Source: Pseudomonadota bacterium | Lineage (GTDB): Bacteria; Pseudomonadota; Gammaproteobacteria; Burkholderiales; UBA9220 | Reading direction: 5' to 3' | Assembly (NCBI GenBank): GCA_021845865.1 | Contig: JAJZVC010000004.1 | Coordinates: 1-64,000, forward strand | Length of the DNA: 64,000 nt | Shown here: positions 39,389 to 46,554 of the stretch, piece after piece | Layout of the letters: each line of letters opens with the position of its first letter | How positions within the stretch are numbered: the first letter of the stretch is position 1 | Notes under the pieces: generated by a model | Seen by the model: the letters and a program-made list of their open reading frames with translations, nothing else | The model's database searches: none | What the model was told of the DNA's origin: nothing | Translations under genes and position numbers: made by a program

Positions 39389-39769
39389 CTAGTGCATGAC
39401 CAGCCCCAGGAATTCCGGTAAATCTTCTGCATAACTCCAAGCGCCGCCGTAAATAACCATGTGCCTCATGCACTGCCCCCCAGCGGCCCCACAATCCGCA
39501 ACGTAAACCACTGGCAGCACCTCTTTTCCCACCCGCGCACCAAGGCCAGATGGGGCAGCAGTCAAAGTTTTATAGGCTGGCTTGAGTTGCCCTTGGTCAG
39601 CACCAGCTACTAACCGATCAATAACCGCTCGATATGCCTGGTATGCCTGGTAAGACTTTTTACGGCTACCGGGATTTTCCTGGTTCCAGCGTTCCAGTGT
39701 TGCGAGAATGAAATTTAGATCAAGGTCATCAAAATCAACCGTTTTAGTAAAATCAATCGCATTCTCCAT
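39389..39769 (-). CDS. Hypothetical satellite protein, 126 aa
   Basis: 126 residues, soluble, unrecognised. The N-terminal third is acidic and helical. Residues about 85-115 contain two Cys (ADCGAAGGQCMRH). Its ATG overlaps the stop of the coiled-coil gene upstream (TAATG), so the two are coupled. Confidence 0.65.
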   Translation of the reverse strand: MENAIDFTKTVDFDDLDLNFILATLERWNQENPGSRKKSYQAYQAYRAVIDRLVAGADQGQLKPAYKTLTAAPSGLGARVGKEVLPVVYVADCGAAGGQCMRHMVIYGGAWSYAEDLPEFLGLVMH

Positions 39770-39960
39770 TATTTACCTCCCCGATTCCGACGTGCAAAGG
39801 CGTCATACACCCCTGTCATAATTTCCGCTTCCGCTTTCTTTTTCGCAGCCTCTAAGGCTTCTAACGTCTGACGGGCTTTCTCGATATTAGCCTCTTTCTC
39901 GGCAAGGTATTTTTCCCGTTCTTCGGTGCTATTACTGATAATTAAATTGCTTTTAAGCAT
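39769..39960 (-). CDS. Small coiled-coil protein
   Basis: 63 residues, dominated by a charged coiled-coil helix rich in Glu, Lys and Ala, with a basic RRNRGGK tail. ATG 39960 follows AGGAG by 6 nt. Unknown function. It is cotranscribed with the 126-aa gene and starts about 50 bp from the candidate origin. Confidence 0.65.
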   Translation of the reverse strand: MLKSNLIISNSTEEREKYLAEKEANIEKARQTLEALEAAKKKAEAEIMTGVYDAFARRNRGGK

Positions 39961-40008
39961 ATACAACTCCTATAAGATGCCATCGCTGGCTGTTAAAAAA
40001 TCTGTAGC

Positions 40009-40108
40009 AGGACAATTAGGACGATTTAGTGCGATTTCCGGTAAAGCCTTCGGGGAAATCAAAAAATATATTAATAAGCAAATGGGGTCTAATCGTCCTG
40101 ATCGTCCT
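40009..40108. other. Candidate replication origin with inverted 9-bp iterons
   Basis: Two tandem 9-mers, AGGACAATT and AGGACGATT (40009-40026), face two tandem inverted 9-mers, AATCGTCCT and GATCGTCCT (40091-40108). AGGACGATT and AATCGTCCT are exact complements. The 64 bp between contain an A/T-only run near 40063-40075. The site lies directly downstream of the helicase gene. Confidence 0.5.
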
Positions 40109-40124
40109 GGTCGCCATTCCATAC

Positions 40125-41681
40125 TCACCCACCCCTCCGAAGGCGAATCCCGCGCCGGTACTTGATTCCCCCGCGCTTCTCGTCACTGATTCCCCGTTCC
40201 GATAACTTCCGTCCGAAGGAGTTGGCGGTCATCTTGTGGAATCCATTTTCTTCGCACCAGTACCGGAAAGAGGAATAAAGGGAACTTGCCGTTATCTCGT
40301 AATCCCCGGCCTCACATTCGGCCTCTAGGAATTGGCCCACGATGTCGGAATCTGCTTGGTAGCTGGCCGTTTCCTTGCGAATCTCGTCCGGTAGGGATAA
40401 CCCTTCTTGCTGGTACAACTTCCAGCCTTCAATACCCCAGTTGAGGATGCCGCTTGCTTCTTTTTGCATTTTCTCGAAGAGTTTTGCGTCTCTTTCAGCC
40501 TCTGGAATGGTTACTCCAAACAGCACCAGGGCAAGCCGCCGCCAAAACCCGTAATCACTCCCAGAAACAAAAGGTTTGTGATTGCCAGCAACCCAGATTT
40601 TCGCCCTGGGCGTGAACTCGAAGTACTCTCTAAATAAGTAGCGGGCTACCATCCGATCACCGCCCGACAACTGCTTCAACAAGGTTTCCGCCCATTTTCG
40701 TCCGTCCGGTAGTTCGTTCGCTAAGGCAAACCTCACTCCGACCAGGGTGGCGACGTCGTTTGGCACACCCGCATCCGCGCCCCTATCCATAAGGGTTTCT
40801 GAGGGGAGCATCCGACCATAGCCGCCCATGAGCCACAACCACAGACCCAACAGGACGGATTTGCCGTTAGCGCCAAGCCCGTAAGCGAAGTTCACACTCT
40901 GCACCTCCGTCAGGCCTGACAAGGAATAACCCAGGCTTTTCTGGATATATCGCCGGATTGCTGGGTTCGGTTGAACCTGCTCCAGGAACTCCAGGAACCT
41001 AGGGCAGCCAGCAGCTATATCAAAGGGCGCATTTAGTGTCCTGGTGACGTAATCCCCGGCCACCATCGGCCTAACTTTTGCTGACCTAAGATCAAGCACC
41101 TCCCCGCTTTTTAATCCAACTAATAGGGGGTCGGAATCAAAAAATTCCTGGTGCATCGTGATACCGGGGAGGGCCTTGAGTAAACGCGCAGCGCCCTCGA
41201 CGAAGGACGACCTTTCGGCCCTTAGTGTCGCCGCGATCACCTTTGCCCCCTTGTCGCTTCCGTGTCGTGCCTGCTCGATTCCGCGCTCCTTCACCTCCGC
41301 CAAGACTGCTAGGATTTCCCTTGCAATCGCGCCGCCGGAATCCTTGTTCCAGACCCTGGATGCCTCGTCAAACACCACGAAGCTATCCTGCTCTGGTACG
41401 AAGTGGATTTGCCCCTTCCGGCGGGCTGCAACGGCCTGCGCAACCTGGAGTTCAGTAACCGAATCAACCTCGGCTCTTGTGGCATTTTTGGCGGATAAAT
41501 CGGGAGTTAAAATCAAGCGGATTTCGGATTCCAACATACCGAATTCGCGACCCTTTTCCACGGCCAGCCCGAGATGTTGTTCAGGGCTGTCGGATTGGGT
41601 TTTGATTACATTAAGGAGTGTCGCTAGGCTCTGGGCAGACGTAGCTTTCTCGATAATTCCCGCAGCGGTATTGGAATTCAT
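40125..41681 (-). CDS. SF3 helicase of the D5/P4 replication family
   Basis: 518 residues. A D5-N-like region (about 170-260) precedes the SF3 helicase with Walker A GLGANGKS (268-275), an ANELPDGRKW segment in the Walker B region and AGNHKP near residue 385 as the sensor motif. The C-terminus has a winged-helix-like segment. No primase catalytic motif is seen in the first 160 residues, unlike full-length P4 alpha. It is expected to unwind the satellite origin. Its start overlaps the upstream gene by 4 bp. Confidence 0.9.
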   Translation of the reverse strand: MNSNTAAGIIEKATSAQSLATLLNVIKTQSDSPEQHLGLAVEKGREFGMLESEIRLILTPDLSAKNATRAEVDSVTELQVAQAVAARRKGQIHFVPEQDSFVVFDEASRVWNKDSGGAIAREILAVLAEVKERGIEQARHGSDKGAKVIAATLRAERSSFVEGAARLLKALPGITMHQEFFDSDPLLVGLKSGEVLDLRSAKVRPMVAGDYVTRTLNAPFDIAAGCPRFLEFLEQVQPNPAIRRYIQKSLGYSLSGLTEVQSVNFAYGLGANGKSVLLGLWLWLMGGYGRMLPSETLMDRGADAGVPNDVATLVGVRFALANELPDGRKWAETLLKQLSGGDRMVARYLFREYFEFTPRAKIWVAGNHKPFVSGSDYGFWRRLALVLFGVTIPEAERDAKLFEKMQKEASGILNWGIEGWKLYQQEGLSLPDEIRKETASYQADSDIVGQFLEAECEAGDYEITASSLYSSFRYWCEENGFHKMTANSFGRKLSERGISDEKRGGIKYRRGIRLRRGG

Positions 41682-42352
41682 GGCCGCCCCCCTTTCGGTT
41701 CATGCTCAAAGCCCAAGGCAATAGGGGAACGAATTACACCGTAGAAACGACAGTCAGGACAAACGTCTCGGTTAGCGTCGTTGAATCTCGAACAGAGCGC
41801 GGGCTTGATACCTTCGCTTTTAATTCGCTCCACGCGATATTCCAATTCCGATTCGCGGAAGTTGGGGTATTTATCGGAACACTCCCTGGAAAGATTCGGC
41901 TCGGAATGCTCAGTGATTGATAGGGCCGACCACCAGTAAGGCTCAGGAACATCCCCGCCCAGCGCTCTTACCAAAGCCATTTGCGGGCAACGTTGAATTA
42001 TTAAATTGGCGTCCGGCTTAGGTCGAAATCCTTCCCAAATCACTTCCCTGGAAATCCCTTGCCCTTCAAATGAAGATGCCAAACCAGGTTCAGGGTGCCC
42101 CTCCAGAATCCAGCGTGCCTTCCTTATGTAAAAGTCCCGATGCTCTTGGCTGTATCCCTCAATCCGAGGCCAATTAGCACGTATGTGGCAGGAGGTGTCG
42201 GTATCGCAGAGCGCCTTGACTTGTTCCCACGTCAGGGCAACCCCTTGACTTTTATTATGATAATGCGTATTATTCGCATTGTTCATCACGCCATTGCTGT
42301 CTCCTAAAACGCCACCGTCCCGAGTGGCGTTCCCCATTCTAGGGGCGCTCAT
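41678..42352 (-). CDS. Cys-rich replication-associated protein
   Basis: 224 residues. The C-terminal half (VPEPYWWSALS, then ALCSRFNDANRDVCPDCRF and IRSPIALG) resembles the zinc-binding segment that in many phage replication proteins lies between primase and helicase domains. Here it is a separate gene just before the helicase. No primase motif is apparent. Start ATG 42352 overlaps the AlpA-like stop; 42286/42289 are alternatives after an AGGAG site. Confidence 0.7.
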   Translation of the reverse strand: MSAPRMGNATRDGGVLGDSNGVMNNANNTHYHNKSQGVALTWEQVKALCDTDTSCHIRANWPRIEGYSQEHRDFYIRKARWILEGHPEPGLASSFEGQGISREVIWEGFRPKPDANLIIQRCPQMALVRALGGDVPEPYWWSALSITEHSEPNLSRECSDKYPNFRESELEYRVERIKSEGIKPALCSRFNDANRDVCPDCRFYGVIRSPIALGFEHEPKGGRP

Positions 42353-42534
42353 TGTGGCACCTGCTCAAAATTACTCATCCAGGCTTCCGCTTCCGCCACT
42401 GGAACAAGACGCCGCTTACCGAGTTTCAGGGTTTTAGGCCCTTTTCCTTCCGCAAGTAATCGGTAGAAGTTTGACTTTGAAAGGCCGTAAGCCTTTAAGA
42501 ATTCTTGAATTGATAGGTTTCTTTTTTCCTGCAT
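42349..42534 (-). CDS. AlpA-like regulator or excisionase
   Basis: 61 residues. A winged helix-turn-helix: SIQEFLKAYGLSKSNFYRLL followed by the wing TLKLGKRRLVP and EAEAW. This matches the AlpA/excisionase group that controls integrase expression or excision in P4-like elements. ATG 42534 follows AAGGAA. It is the first gene of the leftward replication operon. Confidence 0.88.
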   Translation of the reverse strand: MQEKRNLSIQEFLKAYGLSKSNFYRLLAEGKGPKTLKLGKRRLVPVAEAEAWMSNFEQVPQ

Positions 42535-42580
42535 AAAATTTCCTTCTAAAAAAATTTTCAAAAAACATTTGACATTCACC

Positions 42581-42591
42581 TAAACCGTAAA
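42581..42591 (-). promoter_or_regulatory. Shared 11-mer upstream of the alpA-like gene
   Basis: TAAACCGTAAA, the exact complement of TTTACGGTTTA at the serine recombinase promoter. It lies 47 bp upstream of the alpA-like start in AT-rich sequence, next to an imperfect inverted repeat CCTAAACC/GGTTAGG (42579-42608). Confidence 0.5.
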
Positions 42592-42682
42592 ATATACTTA
42601 TAGGTTAGGATAATTGTGCTTCTATCACACTGCGGGGGACTTGTCAACCCCCCAAGGGACTTACAGGGAATCGAATCAACCT

Positions 42683-42702
42683 TTAGGGGTAATGTGGGGG
42701 TA
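42683..42702 (+). repeat. Candidate integrase arm-type sites, right end
   Basis: TTAGGGGTA (42683-42691) and GTGGGGGTA (42694-42702), matching the left-end copies in sequence and orientation. Between them and attR lies a 9-bp inverted repeat, CTTATTGAT/ATCAATAAG (42726-42757). Confidence 0.5.
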
Positions 42703-42780
42703 TATCGCCATTTATGGCTATAGCACTTATTGATTGTTTTTGTTATATATCAATAAGATGTGAACTTCTTAGCGGTTAGT

Positions 42781-42794
42781 CGCCGCCTCCACCA
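42781..42794 (+). repeat. attR core
   Basis: The second copy of CGCCGCCTCCACCA. The bases before it differ from ssrA, so no second tmRNA is formed. Confidence 0.88.
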
Positions 42795-42807
42795 AATCGA
42801 ATAAAAT

Positions 42808-42832
42808 CGGCACCTTTTATGGTGCCGTTTTT
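42808..42832 (+). terminator. Displaced host terminator of ssrA
   Basis: CGGCACC/GGTGCCG stem with TTTTAT loop and a run of five T, 13 bp beyond attR. It is at the distance and orientation expected of the ssrA terminator before integration. Confidence 0.75.
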
Positions 42833-42908
42833 ATTGCTACCCATTTCTAGCTTACCGTTCCCGACCGGCCTCGTGGAAAGCCTTCTGCACCGGCGACAGC
42901 AGATGGTT

Positions 42909-43003
42909 AATAGGGGCAGACCACTGTTTTTCCCGCTTGAAGCACCTCTGCTTGCACAGGTGCTCTTATCCCAAGAGAGAAACCGTGGTCTGTCCCCTAT
43001 TAT
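42909..43003. repeat. 95-bp palindromic repeat, copy 1
   Basis: It begins AATAGGGG(C)AGACCACTG and ends with the near complement CCGTGGTCTGTCCCCTATT. The middle contains GCTTGAAGCACCTCTGCTTG. Copy 2 (44572-44666) has the same length and strong identity throughout. The ends resemble REP-type repeats mobilised by RAYT transposases; no such gene is in the window. The DNA between 42840 and 42908 holds nothing recognisable. Confidence 0.85.
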
Positions 43004-43075
43004 TGCATTGAAATAGCTCTGATCACAGGCAACCAAAAGGAGTTTCGTCAGTTCCACGCTAGTACGGTTGGTCAT
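43004..43075 (-). pseudogene. Start of a gene truncated by palindromic repeat copy 1
   Basis: ATG 43075 overlaps the stop of the upstream gene (ATGA) and has an AAGGGGAG site. It reads about 23 plausible codons (MTNRTSVELTKLLLVACDQS and a little more), then runs into the repeat, after which the frame makes no sense as protein. The original product is unknown. Confidence 0.55.
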
Positions 43076-44181
43076 TTTTGCTCCCCTTCACAGACGTTGA
43101 TTACGCGAAGTTTGTACTGCCCGTTACCTTCAATACGGAATCGATCATCGCTTCCAAATGCCAGCTTGCAGCCATCGGGCGACAGGGCGAATCCACCGCC
43201 TAACCGACCCGCCACAACCCGCTTTGGACTGGTGCCTTGCTGATACCGATAGACCCCCGATTTACCGATAAAGCGGGTTAACGATGGGTCAGCTCCCATG
43301 AATAGGATTCCGTTGCGCGTTGGCATCACCCCTATCTCGTTAGCCAGTGGCCAGTTACGGTCACGCTTATAGGTCAGGGCTTCTTCGATTCGGCCATCGG
43401 GGTATAACCACCAGAGGGTGGCGCTAATGCCATCGGGCAGCGGGCTAACCCAGTACTCCGTGTTGATGAGATAGGCCTTTTTGTATGCGAAATAGCGAGG
43501 GGTGAAATTCACGCGATACCCGGCTTGGAGACGGCTTTTAAATACATCGGGCAATTCAATCGCTGGCCCTTGGCTTGCTCCGGGACGGTACAGCTTGGCG
43601 GGATAAAATGCTGATACACGCTCGTTCTGCTGCAATTCCTGATATTCCAGCAGCCCATGCTCCGGCCTCAGCCGCTTGATGAGCTTGCCTTTCGTCCACG
43701 CAGGCAAGGGCGACAACTCCGACGAAGCCCTACAGGCAAGACTAAAGTCAAATCCCTGCAGTTCTTCTCGGCTTATTTCCCGGCTAGAAAGACTGTGCAG
43801 TGTTCCCCGAACAAGCCAAAAACGATCTTTCTCAGAGAGCGCACGAATATCGCGATTGTCGTTGGCATAAGCAACCTGTTCTCCATCTACACATAGCTGG
43901 CCGGTAAATTCTCCATACCATTCGATCTTCCCCGTCTTTAAATCAAGAGTCGCGAATTTGCCGACCCTTTTTCCTGGATATTGCGTCGGACGGGTTTCCT
44001 GAATCGCAACCAGTCCCTTGAAAACCAGCCTGGATTCATTCATCCAATGGATGCTCCCTGGAGTAGGCGCGACTTCAACTCCGTAGTCCTTGACTTGCAC
44101 AGCCCAGGCAGTGGCCGGCAATAGATTGGGGAACAAGCAAAGGGCATATCCCAGCACATAAATAATTAGCTGTTTCATCAT
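43072..44181 (-). CDS. Hypothetical secreted protein, probable beta-propeller
   Basis: 369 residues with a signal peptide (YVLGYALCLFPNLLPATAWA). The mature part has repeated short beta segments such as GSIHWMNESRLVFKG and GGFALSPDGCKLAFGSDDRF, suggestive of TolB/WD40-like blades. Not recognised at family level. It is the middle of a three-gene overlapping operon whose two outer genes are broken, so it may be losing its function. Confidence 0.65.
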   Translation of the reverse strand: MMKQLIIYVLGYALCLFPNLLPATAWAVQVKDYGVEVAPTPGSIHWMNESRLVFKGLVAIQETRPTQYPGKRVGKFATLDLKTGKIEWYGEFTGQLCVDGEQVAYANDNRDIRALSEKDRFWLVRGTLHSLSSREISREELQGFDFSLACRASSELSPLPAWTKGKLIKRLRPEHGLLEYQELQQNERVSAFYPAKLYRPGASQGPAIELPDVFKSRLQAGYRVNFTPRYFAYKKAYLINTEYWVSPLPDGISATLWWLYPDGRIEEALTYKRDRNWPLANEIGVMPTRNGILFMGADPSLTRFIGKSGVYRYQQGTSPKRVVAGRLGGGFALSPDGCKLAFGSDDRFRIEGNGQYKLRVINVCEGEQK

Positions 44182-44571
44182 GCAGCCTTCCTATGGTTGC
44201 TGTCGGCGCTGGCGGTCATTGCTACCGCGTTGATGGAGCTGGAGCTGGCGGCGATGGAGCCCAGCCCGAGGCCGGCGAGCATCCGGAAAAAAGCTTCGCC
44301 CGAGGTGACGGTTTCGTTGTTGAACAGGTTGCCGAATGCGCCGGCCCACTTCACGGCGTCCTGGGCTTGGATGAGGGTGGCGGCTTCGCTGATTACGCCT
44401 GCGCCGGCAAATTCGGCGCCGGTGCGAACATGGGTGTAGAAGGCGGTCTCGATGCGGTGGGCGTCGGCGATGTCCAGGGGGTTGCCGGCATGGACGCCGG
44501 CGAGGTATTTCCAGTCGAAGAGCACCAATTGGCCGCCGGTGCCGATGTGGCCGCCACCGAGGCGGAGCAAT
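44178..44571 (-). pseudogene. 3' remnant of a gene truncated by palindromic repeat copy 2
   Basis: The last 120 or so codons of a gene whose 5' part is replaced by the repeat. The frame stays open through the repeat to 44651, but that part is repeat-encoded. The real segment includes LVLFDWKYLAGVHAGNPLD and an Ala/Ser-rich hydrophobic tail. Its stop overlaps the start of the secreted protein gene. Family not recognised. Confidence 0.6.
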
Positions 44572-44666
44572 AATAGGGGACAGACCACGGTTTTTTTCCG
44601 CTTGAAGCGTCTCTGCTTGTACTGGTGCTCTTGTCCCAAGAGAGAAACCATGGTCTATCCCCTATT
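44572..44666. repeat. 95-bp palindromic repeat, copy 2
   Basis: It starts AATAGGGGACAGACCACGG and ends AACCATGGTCTATCCCCTATT-like; same length and orientation as copy 1, with scattered differences. The following 44667-44834 is non-coding and AT-rich at first, with nothing recognisable. Confidence 0.85.
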
Positions 44667-44834
44667 TCGGTTTTTTATCTTTATAAGAATATAAGCGTAA
44701 CTTTACATGCCCCTTTACGCCGAAACATCCGCAGAATTACCAGTCTTGACGGCTTAATTGCCTTTAGCGCATAAGTTCAAGCTTGATACTCTTGTCATGG
44801 CCAAGCCGGCCCAGCGCAAGCGCTCGCCGAACTC

Positions 44835-46484
44835 CTAGCCGAAGGTGAACGCATACGCCTCCACTCCCGGTGTTTCCGTCCTGATTTCCAGCAGGCTGTT
44901 CTTCGGCGTTTTCTGGTCGATCAGCTCGTAGAGGGTATTGCGCTCGATGGTCGCCACGCCATTGGGCGCGTCCTTGCCGGCGTTGGCGCCGACGGGTTCG
45001 CCGTTCAGCGTGAGCGACACGCGCACCGGCTTGCCGCTGGCGCTGCCCAGCACCAGGAACACCTTGCCGGCCTTGAAGTTGAGGCGCAGGGCCGCGTCTT
45101 TTTCCAGGGCCACGATTTTTTCGGCTTCCACTCTCCAGCCGCCGCTCAAGGCCCAGGCATCTTCCGGCAGGAAGGCAGGGAAGCGGTAACTGCCGCGACC
45201 GTCCCGCGCCACCTGGTCCTTGCCGCCGAAGCCGTCCGCCCTGGCGTAGCCGAGATAGGTTTCCGGCGTCTGGTCGGGGGCGAAGTCCGGCTCCTTGGCC
45301 TGCATACCGTCAGCCTTGCTCTTCAGGCCGAGCAGATAACGGATGTTGTTTTCCGTCACGTCGTATTCGCCCTCGCCGAAGTGGGTGTACACCACCTGCC
45401 CGTCGCGATTGATGAGGTAGTGGGCGGGCCAGTAAACGTTGTTGAAATTGGTCCAGGTGGCGAGATGGTTATCCAGGGCCACCGGATAGCGGATGCCATG
45501 CTGAGCGATGGCGGCCTTGACGTTGTCGAGCTTCTTCTCGAACTCGAATTCGGGCGCGTGGACGCCGACGATCACCAGGCCCTGGCCGCGGTATTTCCGG
45601 TCCCAGTCGGTGAGATAAGGCAAGGTGCGGATACAGTTGATGCAGGAATAGGTCCAGAAATCCACCAGCACCACTTTTCCCTTGAGGCTCTTCATGGCGA
45701 GGGGCGGCGAATTGAGCCAGGCATCGATGCCGGCGAACTCCGGCGCGGGATAGGGCCGATCCAGGCCGTTGCGCAGGCCCGTTTCCCTTTGCGCTGCCGG
45801 CGGCTTGCCGACGGAGGCGAAGAACGTCCGCGCATCCACGCCGGAAGCGATGTAGGCGACGGAAAGCAGGATCAGCACGCCGAACGCCTTGCGCGCGCCC
45901 TCGGCATGGCGCGTGAAGAACCCCAGTTTGCTCATGATTTTTCTCCCGGACAGGGCGATCGCCAGCATCGGCACGCCGGCGCCGAGGGCGAAAGAAACGA
46001 TGATCAGATTGCCGGCCAGATCGGTCTGCTGACGGATGACCTGCACCAGCACGGCGGCAAGAATCGGCCCGGCGCAGGGCGTCCACACCAGGCCGATGAG
46101 GGCGCCGATCATGACGCCGCTCAGCAGCCCTTCGCCGCCGCTGGAAGCCAAGCGGTTGCCGAAATTGGCCGCCCCTTGGGTCAGGGCGCTGAATTTCTCC
46201 GACAGCCTTTCCGACAGCAGCACCACCCCGAACAGGGCCAGCAGCATCAGGGAGGCCTCCTTGATGACGTCGAGGTCGATGCCCAGCAGGGCGACGATCT
46301 TGCGGGCGGTGATGGCGAACAGGCTGAAGGCGAACACGAAGCCGATGATGATGCCGTAGGGTCGCCGCCGGCCGCCTTCCACCGAGGCCGCCAGCACCAA
46401 GGGCAGCACCGGCAGGATGCAGGGGGAGACGATCAGGGCCAGGCCCTCGAGAAACGCCAAGCCGATTTCGATGGGGTTCATCAT
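44835..46484 (-). CDS. dipZ: DipZ-type thiol-disulfide protein (CcdA-thioredoxin fusion)
   Basis: 549 residues. The N-terminal CcdA-like membrane domain has the two redox cysteines in VSPCILPVLPL and VWTPCAGP. A periplasmic thioredoxin domain follows (about 250-400) with SCINCIRTLP, then a C-terminal beta-domain typical of DipZ. It carries electrons from the cytoplasm across the membrane to periplasmic disulfides. Start ATG 46484 or the next codon. Confidence 0.92.
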   Translation of the reverse strand: MMNPIEIGLAFLEGLALIVSPCILPVLPLVLAASVEGGRRRPYGIIIGFVFAFSLFAITARKIVALLGIDLDVIKEASLMLLALFGVVLLSERLSEKFSALTQGAANFGNRLASSGGEGLLSGVMIGALIGLVWTPCAGPILAAVLVQVIRQQTDLAGNLIIVSFALGAGVPMLAIALSGRKIMSKLGFFTRHAEGARKAFGVLILLSVAYIASGVDARTFFASVGKPPAAQRETGLRNGLDRPYPAPEFAGIDAWLNSPPLAMKSLKGKVVLVDFWTYSCINCIRTLPYLTDWDRKYRGQGLVIVGVHAPEFEFEKKLDNVKAAIAQHGIRYPVALDNHLATWTNFNNVYWPAHYLINRDGQVVYTHFGEGEYDVTENNIRYLLGLKSKADGMQAKEPDFAPDQTPETYLGYARADGFGGKDQVARDGRGSYRFPAFLPEDAWALSGGWRVEAEKIVALEKDAALRLNFKAGKVFLVLGSASGKPVRVSLTLNGEPVGANAGKDAPNGVATIERNTLYELIDQKTPKNSLLEIRTETPGVEAYAFTFG

Positions 46485-46554
46485 CCGTGCCTCGCTGCGA
46501 AGCGTGCGTTAAACATTCCCGCTAATTCAGTGAGCACTGAAGAGGCGATTCTTT

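Larger units (their letters stand above)
36333..42794. mobile_element. 6.4-kb integrative element in ssrA, phage-satellite-like
   Basis: It is bounded by the 14-bp direct repeat CGCCGCCTCCACCA: at the ssrA 3' end (36333-36346) and at 42781-42794. Inside are a tyrosine integrase next to the left end, a serine recombinase, a small-terminase-like gene, unknown small genes, an SF3 helicase with a Cys-rich partner, and an AlpA-like regulator at the right end. There are no capsid, tail, conjugation or relaxase genes. Base composition is more AT-rich than the flanking chromosome. The gene set resembles P4-like or PICI satellites, but no relatives were checked. Confidence 0.88.

Noticed and set aside
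39975..40165. Small rightward open frame across the candidate origin
   Set aside because: There is no ribosome binding site before its ATG, it runs through the iteron pairs, and it continues into the helicase gene on the other strand.
42781..42794. A second tmRNA or tRNA 3' end at attR
   Set aside because: Only the 14-bp core matches. No T-arm or acceptor partner precedes it, so it is an attachment site.
42819..43075. Small open frames across palindromic repeat copy 1 on both strands
   Set aside because: They are made of repeat sequence and terminator; only the first codons after ATG 43075 look like real coding sequence.
44805..44840. Tiny frame MAKPAQRKRSPNS before dipZ
   Set aside because: 13 codons with no ribosome binding site and ending at the dipZ stop; too little to support a gene.
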